Below are positions 47,921-59,622 of a stretch of DNA of 64,000 nucleotides, piece by piece. Source of the DNA: Coptis chinensis. Lineage: Eukaryota > Streptophyta > Magnoliopsida > Ranunculales > Ranunculaceae. Under the pieces are notes generated by a model, which had not been told where the DNA came from, ran no database searches, and saw only the letters and a program-made list of their open reading frames with translations. The DNA is taken from contig CM027382.1 in assembly GCA_015680905.1 (NCBI GenBank), positions 25,207,501 through 25,271,500 of the forward strand, read 5' to 3'. The translations under genes were made by a program, and so were the position numbers. How positions within the stretch are numbered: position 1 is the first letter of the stretch; each line of letters begins with the position of its first letter.

Positions 47921-48262
47921 TCTTAAAGGCTCAAAATAGATGCAGACAAATTATCTGGTGGTGCAGTCGTGCAGACCGACTTGTTGCAAGCTAAGCGGTG
48001 TAATGGCACACAAATTAATCGGTGATCAACACACTTTGACGGTTTTGAAATCACGATATCTGGACAAGCTAACAACCTAACATGGTGGCTGATGCACTAA
48101 CATATATACATGCTCGAGCGAGGATAGCCTAATGGTGTTTGCATCTCCTTTCTCAAATGAAATTGTAATTCGTCTTAGAAATTATGCCTAAGGCATGATG
48201 TATATTTTAGATAAACTTAATAAACCAAACTTGCGTTTTGCAAAAAAATAAATAAAGAAACA
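47921..48262 (+). pseudogene. LINE-like RNase H tail remnant
   Basis: Plus-strand reading gives NMVADALTYIHARARIA near 48075-48130, resembling the REANxVADxLAKxA end of RNase H domains in plant LINEs. It is followed by an untranslated-looking stretch and an A-rich tail (GCAAAAAAATAAATAAAGAA, 48239-48258) directly before the CACTA element. The remainder is degenerate. Confidence 0.4.
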
Positions 48263-48264
48263 AG

Positions 48265-51200
48265 CACTACACCAGATTTGTTGAAATAGGACGACCTGTT
48301 GAGACGAGTATTGCTTGTCTTAAATTTAGGACGGGCTTTTGAGTCCCAAACATGAAAAAACCCGTCGCGAGGCTTTAGCTCGAATAATAGACGACTTATT
48401 CTTTTGTCCTAAATCTAGGACGGACAAAAATATCTCTAATCTTATTTCATGTCGTTGCCATTCAATTGAACCCTATTTGCCTTCGAAACTAATATTTTTC
48501 CTTCTTCAATTTGTCCAGCTCTAGAAACCCTTGTCTTGCTAAGAGATTTTTCTGAAACTTTTAAAACAATCTCTTTAGTGATTATGGGGAAACAAAACAG
48601 ATTCACTCAAGAAGGGCCAGAGTAATCCAATCCTGGTATGTGCTTCTTCTTCCTCGAACTCACTCCACCTTTTCTTTTATTCTCTTTACTTCCTACTATT
48701 AGATACTGATTTGTTTCCTTCTTGTTTGCACGACTTCATTCAGGCATCTTTCACATATTTTGGATTAAAGAGATTGAGGGATGTCAGGTTTCCCTCCATC
48801 CCCTTCTTTTCTCTTTGCCTAAGCATGCCTTTTTATGTTAATTCAATTTCATTTTTTGGTTTAATTGAAGTGGGGGTTTTCAATTTTCTAGGTTTTTAAA
48901 ATTGGGGATTTCAACATCACGGATTGTAAGCTAGTTATTTTATTGGGAAACCACTGGTTTGATTAGATGTTAATCCTTGATATTGAAACATGGGAAGGTA
49001 GGGCTGATGTTGTAAAGCTTTAAGACATTTGGATATTTGATTTATGTGTGAACTTGTAGTGGGTAAGTGATAAACTATGAAAATGTGATATTCACAGGGA
49101 TGGTGTCACACATGATCTTTTCACAGCCCAACTGCCCAATTGATTCCATCTTGTTCAAACTTCATCATGATCCTTCAAATTCTAACGAGGGTTCTGTGAT
49201 AGCTGTAGATATTGCGGAGTATAGAGTTGATGACAATGATGTCGAGTTTTTCAATTCACGTATGCCCTCTAGGGGGAGCTTTGGTCATAGCAGGTTGGTA
49301 GTGTTTTGATGGTTAAATATATACTTATTTTCTCATCGCGTTCATGTAGTTAATATATTTCGTGTTTTTGTTTGCTTATGGCAGTAGTCGGAGGCGTCGT
49401 TCCCGCTTCTACGACCATTAGGTATGTAGTACCATGTGTATTTAGTTATCTTTCATGAAGCTTGTTTAACTGTGCCTTAATGTCTGTTCTGGTCTTATGT
49501 TCAAATTCTGGAATTGCAGTTCTCATTTTATCCGATGATACATTTGCATTGGTACTTTAAGTTTTAATATAGACTATAAAGTACCAATTTTTGTTCTTTT
49601 TGATCGATGCTACGTTTTTTATTTTGATAGGCCTCATAATAATCATTGTTGGAGTTGTTGTCTACCTTAGATTTGATAATTCATAATATCTTATAAATAT
49701 TTGATTGCCTTGCTAGAGGCATGAACACCTGTATACCAATCTATCAATTGTAACATTTGGGTATGTCTTCCTTAAAACTTTATTGCCTTGCCAAGGAACA
49801 CTATTTAACTTTAGTGCATCTCCAATGCGGTCCTTACTATTCAAACCAAGTTAATGTCAGGAGTGAAAGCTAAAGAAAGTCTCTAATCCTATCCTTAATT
49901 CCTCCTTTCTTCTCGAATTTAGGGGAAGTCGACTCCCCGTGTGTGTGAGAGTCTAGTGTGAGGCATGCAGAAACTTGATCTTGCATCTATTGTTTTCATT
50001 CAAACGGCTCTTTACCCCGTAAGGACAGGAATAGTAGGGAGCACCTCCACCATGCCAAATTTTGGACATTATTGGGCAATTCAATTGCATTGCTCGTGAA
50101 TGATGCTTTTGACAATTCAAGAAATTCTTGCTTGGATGCTCTGACATCATACTGAACTGGTTCTTAGGAGCAGAAGGGAATCGGGTCTAGATCAAATAGA
50201 TGGTGAAGAGCTTGTTAGGAGTGAGTGTCAAGGAAACAATATTCTTGGGTTGCTACCTTTCAGATTCTCTAAATAAGGATGTTGACCCTTTCTCTAGAGT
50301 ACGTGCATGGTGAAGGATTCAATGTCTAAGAACAAGGTATAATTATGAATTTCTACATTCTAAGTTACTATGTTCCTATTTTTGTGAATGGATGAGAAAA
50401 TTGTTGCTGCAATTCCTTACGTTCTAATTTACATGCAATTCCTTACGTTCATTGTTTGAATTGAAATTTGTTTGGTTGGGTGGAGCCAAGGAGGTTTGAA
50501 TGGTGATGGGGGTTTTTATTTTTGTGAAATAGTCTATGTAATTAATACTAAGAGACATACTAAGGCTGATGGGGGTTCCTTCGTACGTCTAGTTGGATTT
50601 CTATTGCCACCTTGTCATGAAGTATTACCAATCGATGTCAAGATACCATTACACAATTTGTGAGTTGAACTCCCCAAAAGAATGTAAAGCTATATGACTA
50701 GCGAAGTTGATAAAAGGTCTTATCCCTTGGCTCATAAACTGTTTTGTACATTTGTGTGTGTGTGTGCGTGCATGTTATTTTTATTGTATGCTTAGAAAGT
50801 TTGCATGTTGGGAGCTATATGCTTGTTTTGTATTTAGGCTTCTGATCTGATCCATTCTTGTGGTTTAAGTTGATATAGGAATTTCATTTATTTAAAGCTT
50901 AAGATTTGTTAATAAATTGATTAAGATGTGGAAGTTTCAATGGTTGACTAGCTGCTTGATCTTTTCTTTTCAAGTTAAGTTTGAATGAGTTGGATGGATT
51001 ATCAAATTTGATCACGTCTTGTCTTTCTTTTTTCATATACGCTTAGTTTTGGCTTCTGATCCATTTTTGTAGTGTATGTTGACATGGGAAAGTTATTTAA
51101 GCTTTAGACACGTTAGTGAATTATTGAAATGTGTCTTAATTAATGGTACACTAATAACTATTTATCCTTTCTTCTCTTTTTCTAGTTGAGTTTGAACGAG

Positions 51201-52620
51201 ATCGATGGATTTTCAAGTTTATTACGTCTTACGTGTTATGCCCATTAGGTACTTTTTTGTACACATCTCGCTCTATTTATAGGAAATGAAGGTTCGGCTT
51301 TTAATTATCCAAGCAATATCTAAGGTAATGTTTCTAGTTTTTTTGAATTGGGGTTTAGTTAATTTGTGCTTCTCTTGTTTCTGTGCATGTTAGAATTTCA
51401 GCATATGATTGTTTGATTTTAGTTTTTTGTGAAATAAGATTTGTTTGAACGTTACAATCTTGATGTTTAAAGACCGTTATCTAGACTATGAGTAAACAAT
51501 AATTAGGGAAATTAATATGGAAGACAAGCAAAAAGTTATTCATTTAATTTGGCATTTAATTATAGTTCAGTTTACACTATATCTAGGAAGATATATGATA
51601 GGTCCTTGGTTTTTATAAAATTACCTTGATGATCTTCTCCTCATAATTTAGTATGTCATATTCTTCATTAATCTGGAAAAGGATAACATATTAATTTTTT
51701 ATTGTTTTCCAATACTTGGTTGACCATGTACCTACACAACCACTTGGACTAAGGGATTGATTGTTCAACCGATCAAAGTCATCTTTTCGTATCTCGGTAT
51801 ATTCGAATTTAGATTTATCAAGGGACTAGTCAATTTATTATTTTATAAGGTTATGATATATACATGTTAAGGTGTACGCAGCTATGTGTGTGGTATTTAA
51901 CTGAAGAAGACTGTTTTACTTCATGCTTAGAATCGTCTAAGAATAACTATATTCTAATTTTTCGTGGCTTCAAATGTGATGAACTCTGTATGGTGGTCCT
52001 TAGATAATAATTTTTGTTTATTAAATATATCTCCTTAGATCTTATAATCAAGTTATATCTTGTTAAAAGAATTTTTTTCGTTGCAGGTCCTTATATGCTA
52101 CACAAGGGTTTATCGAGAATATGGTGCAAGTAATGGAAAGCTAAAGACTATAGTTTGTTTTGAAGTTTAGTTAACAACTCTTTTATTTTTTTTATTTGTT
52201 TATTTAAATTGTTGATTGAATGAGTCACTTAGCAAGTAATGCTATTTATACAATAGAGTTACAATATGTTTTTTAAATTTGGTATGCGACCAACTGCCTA
52301 GTTTGTATGTGAACTATTGTGAAATAAGGGTGGGGATCTCCTTTGAATAAGCTACTGTAACAGTTGCAGGTCATTTGGCCTGCACATTTTTTTTTTTTAA
52401 AAAATTCTCTAAAAAACGACGGTTTTGTCCGTCTTTCTTCTTGTGACGACCTTGCGACGGATATGCAAGTTGTTTTTATAATTCCACTTACGACGGTCCT
52501 TAACCATCGCAAATATTAACAACAGGACGATTAATGAGGGGACCTGGGACACTAAAAACCGTAGCAAATCAGAAACAAGAGGGACTTTGACCGTCGCAAA
52601 TCACAAATTCTGGTGTAGTG
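48265..52620. mobile_element. Non-autonomous CACTA element with duplication AAG
   Basis: The ends are CACTACACCAGATTTG and, inverted, CACTACACCAGAATTTG, flanked by AAG on both sides (48262-48264 and 52621-52623). Three-base duplications and CACTA ends define the superfamily. Subterminal repeats with GACGG/CGTCGCAA/GGACGAC words lie at 48285-48425 and, inverted, at 52415-52605, as expected for binding sites of the element's own protein. The 4.36-kb interior has no transposase I can recognise. Confidence 0.88.
49067..49424 (+). other. Possible spliced exons inside the CACTA element
   Basis: After TTCACAG (a good acceptor, 49099) a frame reads MVSHMIFSQPNCPIDSILFK then DIAEYRVDDNDVEFFN and PSRGSFGHS, ending at CAG|GTTGGTAG (about 49294). 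After a pyrimidine-poor but AG-ending stretch (GCTTATGGCAG, 49384) the frame continues RRRRSRFYDH and stops at 49421. This looks like a transcribed exon pair captured by, or native to, the element. No family is recognised. Confidence 0.35.
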
Positions 52621-52693
52621 AAGCAGCAGACCGGAAAATAGTGCTCAAACTCAATATATCACAACTTAAAATAAGGTTGTTTAGAAAATAGCA

Positions 52694-53045
52694 TTACTTG
52701 AAATTTACAGGGGAAAAGACTCCAACCCAGTCCTCATTAGATGCATTACAGTATTCAAGTTCCACATTTACCCACCTTGTATTTTCACCCTGCAAGCAAT
52801 ATATACAAGCAAAACAAAATACCAGTTTAACAATTTTGTATAATCCAATGGTGAAAAGAAAACAGAATAACTATCTTTACCTTGGAGCCAAGAACAAGCG
52901 GTGATGCTTTAATAGAAGCAGAGTCCTGAAGCGAAAAAGTTGCTTTATGGATTGCTATTTTAGACAAAGATTGTTCTCCACCACCTTCATTGCGATCATG
53001 AGAAACAGCAACTTGAAACATAACATAATAAGAATCAAGAATCAA
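52694..53045 (-). pseudogene. Purple acid phosphatase gene fragment (N-terminal exons)
   Basis: Purple acid phosphatases are secreted metallophosphoesterases that release phosphate from organic substrates. Minus-strand exon A (53045-52881) reads MILDSYYVMFQVAVSHDRNE, then LSKIAIHKATFSLQDSASIK and ASPLVLGSK up to a GT donor at 52879-52880. Exon B (52789-52694) continues GENTRWVNVELEYC, NEDWVGVFSP and VNFK, then stops. This is the N-terminal fibronectin-like part of the PAP1/PAP24/PAP27-type group. The metal-binding catalytic domain is absent, and there is no signal peptide in the visible frame. It lies between two transposons and inside the split MITE, so it is a gene scrap, probably carried in by an element. 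Confidence 0.7.
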
Positions 53046-53370
53046 GAATCAAAAATAGTATTATTAGTAACTTAAACTTGAATAAATACATGCTCTCCAT
53101 CTCTTTATAATAAACTGAACAAGAGACGAGCAATAATAAGTGAGAGTTATCCTTCTTACCTTCTTAAAAGAATGCGCAAATCCTTCCCCTCTTTTCTTCT
53201 GTCTGTGGGTCGAAGCTCTGTCAAAGAACCTATTTTGATTCAATCAACAACCGATTCACTTCCAAGAGTTAATATACCCATCAAAATTCGTGGGTTGGCA
53301 ATCTCGCATGGGAGAGGGTAGGAGTAGCCTTTTCTTATTTTCTTCGTCGGTTTGCAATCACCAGCACCAA
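53046..53370. other. Sequence between the phosphatase scrap and the MITE right half
   Basis: No motif. Direct repeat AAGAATC occurs three times at 53028-53050. It may be upstream sequence carried along with the phosphatase fragment. Confidence 0.35.
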
Positions 53371-53538
53371 TTATCTCCGACAATATCGACAACAAGACAT
53401 ATCGTCGAAATATTGCGATATATCAACAAATATTGTCGATATTTACACTGGTATTTATCTAAATTAATATCGCAATATTTATTTATCTTTCTATGAAATC
53501 TCAATATATATCGCGATATTTTGTACTATTCCCCAGTC
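53371..53538. mobile_element. Right half of the split hAT-type MITE
   Basis: ATATCG-rich sequence (ATATTGCGATATATCAACAAATAT and similar) ends with GATATTTTGTACTATT at 53530, the inverted terminus, with one changed base. It is followed directly by CCCCAGTC (53531-53538), identical to the eight bases before the left terminus at 27404. Confidence 0.75.
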
Positions 53539-54104
53539 AACACATATAGATACAGTAAGCAGAAACTAATGCTTGTATTTACGTGGACTTGAGGTTAGTA
53601 GTTTGGGTTGGACTATTGTACTTGGGCGGTTGGGCCTGGACGATATAACTATATAAGTACGGGCAAGCAAATGGGCCAGCATATGGATTTGACAGGCTAT
53701 TCTAAAACAGACACGTAATGTACTATAAGAGGACAATGTACTTGGATTACGTAAGCCGGCATTGAATCCCACAAATTGTAACCATTGATAGAAAACGATC
53801 CAACCTCTTGTCGTGATTCTGAATTCTTGACGCGGATTTCATGGGCGAAATGACGAAATGCAACTAAGGGCCCTACAAGGCTACAATAAAGGGTCTATTG
53901 TTACGTTATTTTCTCCATTTTAATTTAGATAGCGACCTTGTTTATGAGCATCTCCTGTCCATTTTGTCACGGAAACTGTCAGGTTAACCATCATCGTCGA
54001 AATTCAAAATTGCGAGCTTCCACCACAATTGGCAGTTCTATTGTCGTTGTTCAAGGACTGTTGAGGCCATATCAAAAGTTTAGGTTTAACCTAACTGGTC
54101 TAGC
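53539..54104. other. Intergenic interval, no gene recognised
   Basis: A short ORF on minus at 53566-53772 has no motif. No element ends were seen. Confidence 0.45.
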
Positions 54105-54107
54105 TTT

Positions 54108-57100
54108 CACTACAAGAAAATGGACTTTTGCCCACGGATCCGGTATTTTTTGCCACGGTCATGAACCCTTGCTACTCTTTCCATGATTATTGACCGTAGG
54201 AAATAGTTTTAAGCTCGTCAGTACTTAAATAAGATCCACGGTTTAAAGATTTTGGGCGTGGGTGGGCGAGAGAAATAGGTCCCTAAAAAAATTTTTGGTC
54301 GTGGGCTTATAAAAACATAACATACACTCGATCGATTTAGTTATTATATTTTCTTTTTCCCCACCACCACTACCTGCACAAAATAGAGAGTGAAAGGGAG
54401 AAAAGCTATATCAAAGTTAAATCGTTATTTTGTGAAATTAAGTTCAAAGATTAAATCTTTGAGTTGTTTTGAGTAATAATGGGTGTTGAAATTTTCCTAA
54501 ACACAAAATCAATCTAGTCTCACAATTTTTGGTTTCGACTCTCGATTATTCGAAGCTGCACATTCGGTCGACTTCTCCTCCTGCTCATTTGGTCATTTTC
54601 TTTTCTCCTTCTCGTTTAGGTAATTTCTTATTCTTCTTCAATTTTTGTTTGGATCAATTATTCACTATTTTTTTTTTCTCTCAGTTCTTCACCTCGATTT
54701 TGATTGGGGTTTGGTGGATTTATTTTTGGCTCAGTCATCATTTTTTTTAAATATAGGAAATTAGGTGAAACATTTGCTTATATTATTATTGTTTTCCTTC
54801 AATTATTATCTGTGTTGAATTATCATCAGTTCAATTCAGTGAACGCCTTTTTTAGTTCAGTTCAGTGGGTTTTTAATAGCTCAACTTGTTGGGTATTTAT
54901 AACTCCAAATTTTTATTTCTATTAGTTTTTCACTTTTGAAACTATTATGATACTTTTTTGGTGGCAGTTCTTCTCTTCGATTTTGATGCTGGTCGATTTG
55001 TTTTTGTGCTCATCCAATTATCAGGTAATTTTGTATTTTTTTTTCTTCAATTGTTATTTGGGTGGCGCATATTTCATTTCAGGAAGTGGGTACCATTGTT
55101 AGTTTAACTCAAAAAAATTGAGTTTATCTTAAAAGTAAAAAAATGTAATCTTCAATTCATTAAAAAAGTTGGGGTTGCTCATGAAATTATCTGTTATTAA
55201 GTGTATGTTATAAACATTTTGTGAATGAACTTATTAGCATATATGTTTTCGTTATGTAGTTTATTATTAGTAATTAATCAGTAAGTTATGAAAAATTATT
55301 TCATTTTTTACGCTAAACCTATGGCTTATAACCCTATACTCTTTTTTAGAATATTACTTGGAACTTAGAGTTTTTGATAGAATTTATGGTGGTTCCTGTA
55401 TTGAGCAACATCATGAACTTGTGCAAAATAAGTAATTGGTTGTATTTCTAGCAATGGATAGCTTGTTGTCACTTTACTTAAGTCTTCCTTAGGCCTAAGT
55501 CTTTTGAAGGTGGCTATGTAGTGGTGGAATGAACTTATTTAATGGCTAGTAGTTGATTGTTTGAGCTAGTTTTTGGTTGTCAAAGCTTCAAGCTCTTGCG
55601 GCCTTCTTAATTTGTGCCTTAAAAGCATGTAGTGTATCCTACACTTTATTTCCAAAAGGATAGAATATACCTTAGTGTATGCTTCCCTAAGGCATATGGG
55701 AGAAAGAAATTTGCCATTTGCTTAAGTAAGGTCTACTTGATAAGTCTAAAATTTTGAGCATAGAATCGGTATTTATGGGAGCATTAATTACTTTTATGAT
55801 GAGAGTATACTTCCTTTAGTAGTGAATTCTCAATATGTTTGACTAGCCTAGGAAATAAAGAAAGTCAGATGTCATACAATTTGGTCATTCAACATGGTAT
55901 CTATTTTATGGCCTAGCTTATTAACATGTAGTAGTGTGGGTGACACCATGTAATAGTTTTGCAGTGCAGTTCTATCAAGCTTGGGTAGGCTTTGTCCTCT
56001 AAGAGTGTTGCAACGAGATTATTGAAATTTATGATTATAGTCACTACACACCAATTTGCTAAAAAAACAATACCAACAACCGCGCATAAACAACGGTTAA
56101 TAGCCTTGGTTTTTAAATGAGTGAGTTTGGCCGTCATATTATAACAAATGGTCGAGCTGTTATTCTATTTTCTGGGTTAGTAGCCTCTGTCCTGCCCATT
56201 GTCGAGTGAAAAGTCAAAAAATGCCTCTTCTTTTTTAAGAGAGGGAAAGCCAAAAAATTTATGTTCTAGGGTTTTATTTTTTTTCCAGAGAAAACAAGTG
56301 TTCTCTATATATTCTCCTTTGTTCTAATATTCGCAGGAACACTTATTCTAGTTCTCTATATTGTCAAGTATATCTGTGTTAATATGTATTTTTGGTTTTT
56401 CATAGAACTAGTTATAATTATAGTTGTCAACTATATGTCTCTATGTATGTAGGATCCATTGATTCCATTCATTAGTGGACATGGAACTTATCAGTCCCAT
56501 TTTATGCTTTTCATTAAACTATGAAGTCCATGTTACTCTCACAGGTTAGTTTAGGGAGCCAAGGATCCATGAAATTGCACGGTTCGACTTTGTTGAGCTA
56601 AAGTGGATGCTTACAACTATCGTTTGCCCAAGCTCCTTTGTAAGTGGATCGTTTACATTAGTAGTTAGCCCTTATCCCATAATGAACGGTACATGCTTGT
56701 CCAAGGAAATGGGTGATTAGAATATTATGTATCCTACTTCTTAACCTTGGAATTTATGTTGATGTTAATAGATTTCATTTACTTTAATATTTGTTTCTGC
56801 ATTGGGGATCTATCATTGGTTTCATATAGCAATTTGCATAAGAACGGTAGCACACATAACTAATATAGGTTTCATTTACTACTTGTCTTTGTAGAATTTG
56901 GTTTGTACATGTGGCTTTGTTGGGGTTCAAGGCAGTTCCTTAGATGGAAAGCTCACTATTAATTCATGGAATTATTGTTTTCGTGTAGTTTGCGGTTGGT
57001 CTAATACTTATAGTAGATATGGGTGTTATGCTGAAAAATTAGATGTGAATATGAGAAGTAGAAGTGTAGATATAGTAGATATGGGTGTTATGCTGAAAAA

Positions 57101-57948
57101 TTAGATGTGAATATGAGAAGTAGAAGTGTAGATTTCTTACTGTTTTACTAGAGCTATAATAGTATTCATATATCAAGGTTAGAATTTAGGCTTATTAAAT
57201 TTGTCTAAAGAATTGCTACTTTGGCTTGTAGTTGAGCAATATGTACTTTTGGCTTGGTGAGTCTCTAGTTAAACCACACCTTTTTTTTATAAAGGTTAGT
57301 TTGTATGTTAGTTAGTTTCCACGTTAGTCTAATACAATTTTGTATGCTGTGAAGGTTAGTTTCCCATATGGAAGTGATGATGATGGAAAGCATGAAGTGC
57401 CTGAAATAAAGGGTTAGACTTGCCTTAACGGTATCGTGAAGGCCATATGATGAAGATGGGTGTGTTCAAGTCCATGTTCTTATTTTAGAGTAAAACGTAA
57501 TTTATAATTTATTTATTTACAATTGGACAACCTGTATTTCTCCTTATTAACTATCTTTTAATAATTGTTGATAATTGTGTAATGAAGAATCTGTAGAAAG
57601 TTTTGGTGGTTGTTTAATTAGAAAAAATGTATAGAAACAGGTTGAAATGTGACATTGGCCCTATTTTTTTTTAATAAAAAAAAGTCTTTTCCCACGGTCC
57701 AAAGCAATGGCTAATATTGTGCCACTGTAGGCAAAAACCAGCATTTCCCACGGACTAGTGTCGTCGTGGCTTCCACAGACTTAGACTGACGCAATGACCG
57801 TGGCTATTGGTTGGCTTTTGCCACGGTCATGACTGTGGGCACACTATTACCGACGCACAAAAAGCCGGTCATGTGACGAATTTTGACCGTGGGTAAAAGT
57901 CTTTTGCCATAGTTTTGGGCGTGGCTAATAACCTGTTTTCTTGTAGTG
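54108..57948. mobile_element. Second non-autonomous CACTA element with duplication TTT
   Basis: The ends are CACTACAAGAAAATGG and, inverted, CACTACAAGAAAACAGG, flanked by TTT (54105-54107 and 57949-57951). Subterminal CCACGG(TC) words are dense at 54128-54185 and, inverted, at 57690-57905. The interior (3.84 kb) is AT-rich without a transposase. CACTACACACCAATTTG at 56042-56058, followed by ACCGCGCATAAACAACGG, looks like the end of a further CACTA family nested or recombined inside. Confidence 0.87.
57011..57132 (+). repeat. 62-bp tandem duplication in the CACTA interior
   Basis: TAGTAGATATGGGTGTTATG begins at 57011 and again at 57073 and both continue with CTGAAAAATTAGATGTGAAT and GAGAAGTAGAAGTGTAGAT. 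The two copies appear identical, so the duplication is young. Confidence 0.9.
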
Positions 57949-58200
57949 TTTGGGTTTACTCTCTAATAGTCACTAGTTCGAGTCCCCTCAAAGCCACAAG
58001 CCAGATAGTATCCGGTCCGATCGAATTTCCAACTAGGTCCCGTGGTGCATGTTATAGCCTTTTAGTTCGTCATTGATGAACTGATGATTGCTACTGGGTC
58101 TAGCTAGTTGTTAGTTTGATGGATTTTTTCAGACCAATAATATTTACACTCACATAATTATAGCAAGGCCGATTTCAAGGGGGCGTGGGTGGGGTGCTTC

Positions 58201-58207
58201 TAGGGGT

Positions 58208-58260
<53 letters not shown>

Positions 58261-58922
58261 CCGAAAACCCATTTTTTCGAATTTCGATCCGATAATTTTC
58301 CGAATTTGGCAATGATATTTGTGTTTCGATATCTGATTTTTCCGAAAAATAATTAGATCGGAATTGGATCTGTTTTCAAAATCCGATCCGATTTCTGATT
58401 AATTTCCAAATTTTTAACATATGGCGGTCTATTTCATATAGTTACTAAATTAAAACTATAGATAGTTTACAAACCAAATAAAAACCCTAGACAAGTAGAA
58501 CATTATCTCTCTCACAACTTCAACAAATCAATATTGTAATTCTAGTACATGTCTCAATTTCTCTCATCTTCTTATTTACTGAATTAATGCATTAACATGA
58601 AGAAAACAGCTTGCTGAATGAACATGTTAAAAATCTAAGTTGTTTACTGAATTAATATATTTCAAAATGATCATTAAATGAATGTATTAACTGGATAAAA
58701 AATAGTTATCTTAAAAGAAAAACTGATTATATAATTCAAATTTCCAATTTACTTTTGTATTTTGCGGATTTCAAAAATTTCCCAATTTTTCCAACTTTCC
58801 GAATTCGGAAAAAAAAATTACCATCCGAAAAATAATTGAATCAGATTTGGAAAGAATAATGGCATCTGAAAAAAATTGGAAATTTTTCTGAAAACCCTTT
58901 ATCCGATCTGAAGTCACCCCTA
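58201..58922. mobile_element. hAT-type MITE with TAGGGGTG ends and a long T run
   Basis: It begins TAGGGGTGCC and ends GTCACCCCTA, the most typical hAT inverted end. The interior has inverted CCGAATTT/AAATTCGG and GATCCGAT/ATCGGATC-like words and a 48-base T run (58213-58260). An 8-bp duplication was not found, so the ends may be eroded. It lies in sequence that itself resembles the small element at 59148-59282. Confidence 0.55.
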
Positions 58923-58929
58923 ACTGGCA

Positions 58930-59282
58930 ACTCACCCAACTTTCCCATCGAAAAAAAATTACTAGTTATAATAGTGTATAATTCACCCCAAAAAATATAT
59001 TTGTAGTATATGTTAGTAGTAATATCTCCCTTGAGTGGCAATTCTGGATTCGCCCCTGAATTATAGTCCAATAAAGGTCATCATAACGTATTTTGTCTCA
59101 CTCCCCAATCTTCCTAAGCCCGAGTTCTATCTGTACTATAAGGGACGGATCCAAGGGTTTTCCATTGAAAAAAAAAAAAGTAGTTATAATAGTGTATAAT
59201 TCACCAAAAAATATATATATTAGTAGTGTGTTAATTAGTAGTAGCAGCCCTCTTTAAGTGGCAATCCTGGATCCTCCCCTGT
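58930..59282. mobile_element. Two related small repeat elements (GGATCC-type ends)
   Basis: TAGTTATAATAGTGTATAAT occurs at about 58964 and 59174, each followed by TCACC, A-rich sequence, TAGTAG and TGGCAATYCTGGATYC. The second copy starts GGGACGGATCCAAGGGTTTT (59151) and ends GGATCCTCCCCTG (59282), giving inverted ends. These look like two copies of one small hAT-type repeat family. Confidence 0.5.
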
Positions 59283-59622
59283 TCACTATAGAAGTGGAGT
59301 TCCATCTCAATAGATCGAAAAACAATTACTTGTTCTTTAGAGGGAGTGTTGATTAATCTTTAAAAGTCCATGCAGCAATTGGCAACTCAAAATAGTGCAA
59401 ATAGCCACATATGTTTCTTGACAATGATCATGGCAACATAAGACGAGCGAACGGTTTTGGGGCAATGGGGTTAGGGGCCCAAATTGTATTTCTATACAAA
59501 AGCATGGACAAATTTGGACAAAAGAGAACTTGTGGGCCTGGCCCATTTGAGAGGCCGACCAAGAGAGTTTTTAGGACCAAGGTACTTGGGAGTTGGGATA
59601 ACAAAGGAAGCTTCGAGAGAAA
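59283..59622 (+). promoter_or_regulatory. Upstream region and leader of the methionine aminopeptidase gene
   Basis: A 340-base interval directly upstream of the start codon. The last part (GAGGCCGACCAAGAGAG to GAGAGAAAATGG) is purine-rich and the start context AAAATGG fits plant initiation sites. No clear TATA box. Confidence 0.4.

Noticed and set aside
27404-53530. The 26-kb insert as one single giant transposon
   Set aside because: Several elements inside have their own ends and target duplications, so a nested series explains it better; the first inserted element could not be delimited.
58201-58922. 8-bp duplication for the TAGGGGTG MITE
   Set aside because: Flanks GGTGCTTC and ACTGGCAA do not match, so the claim rests on termini only.
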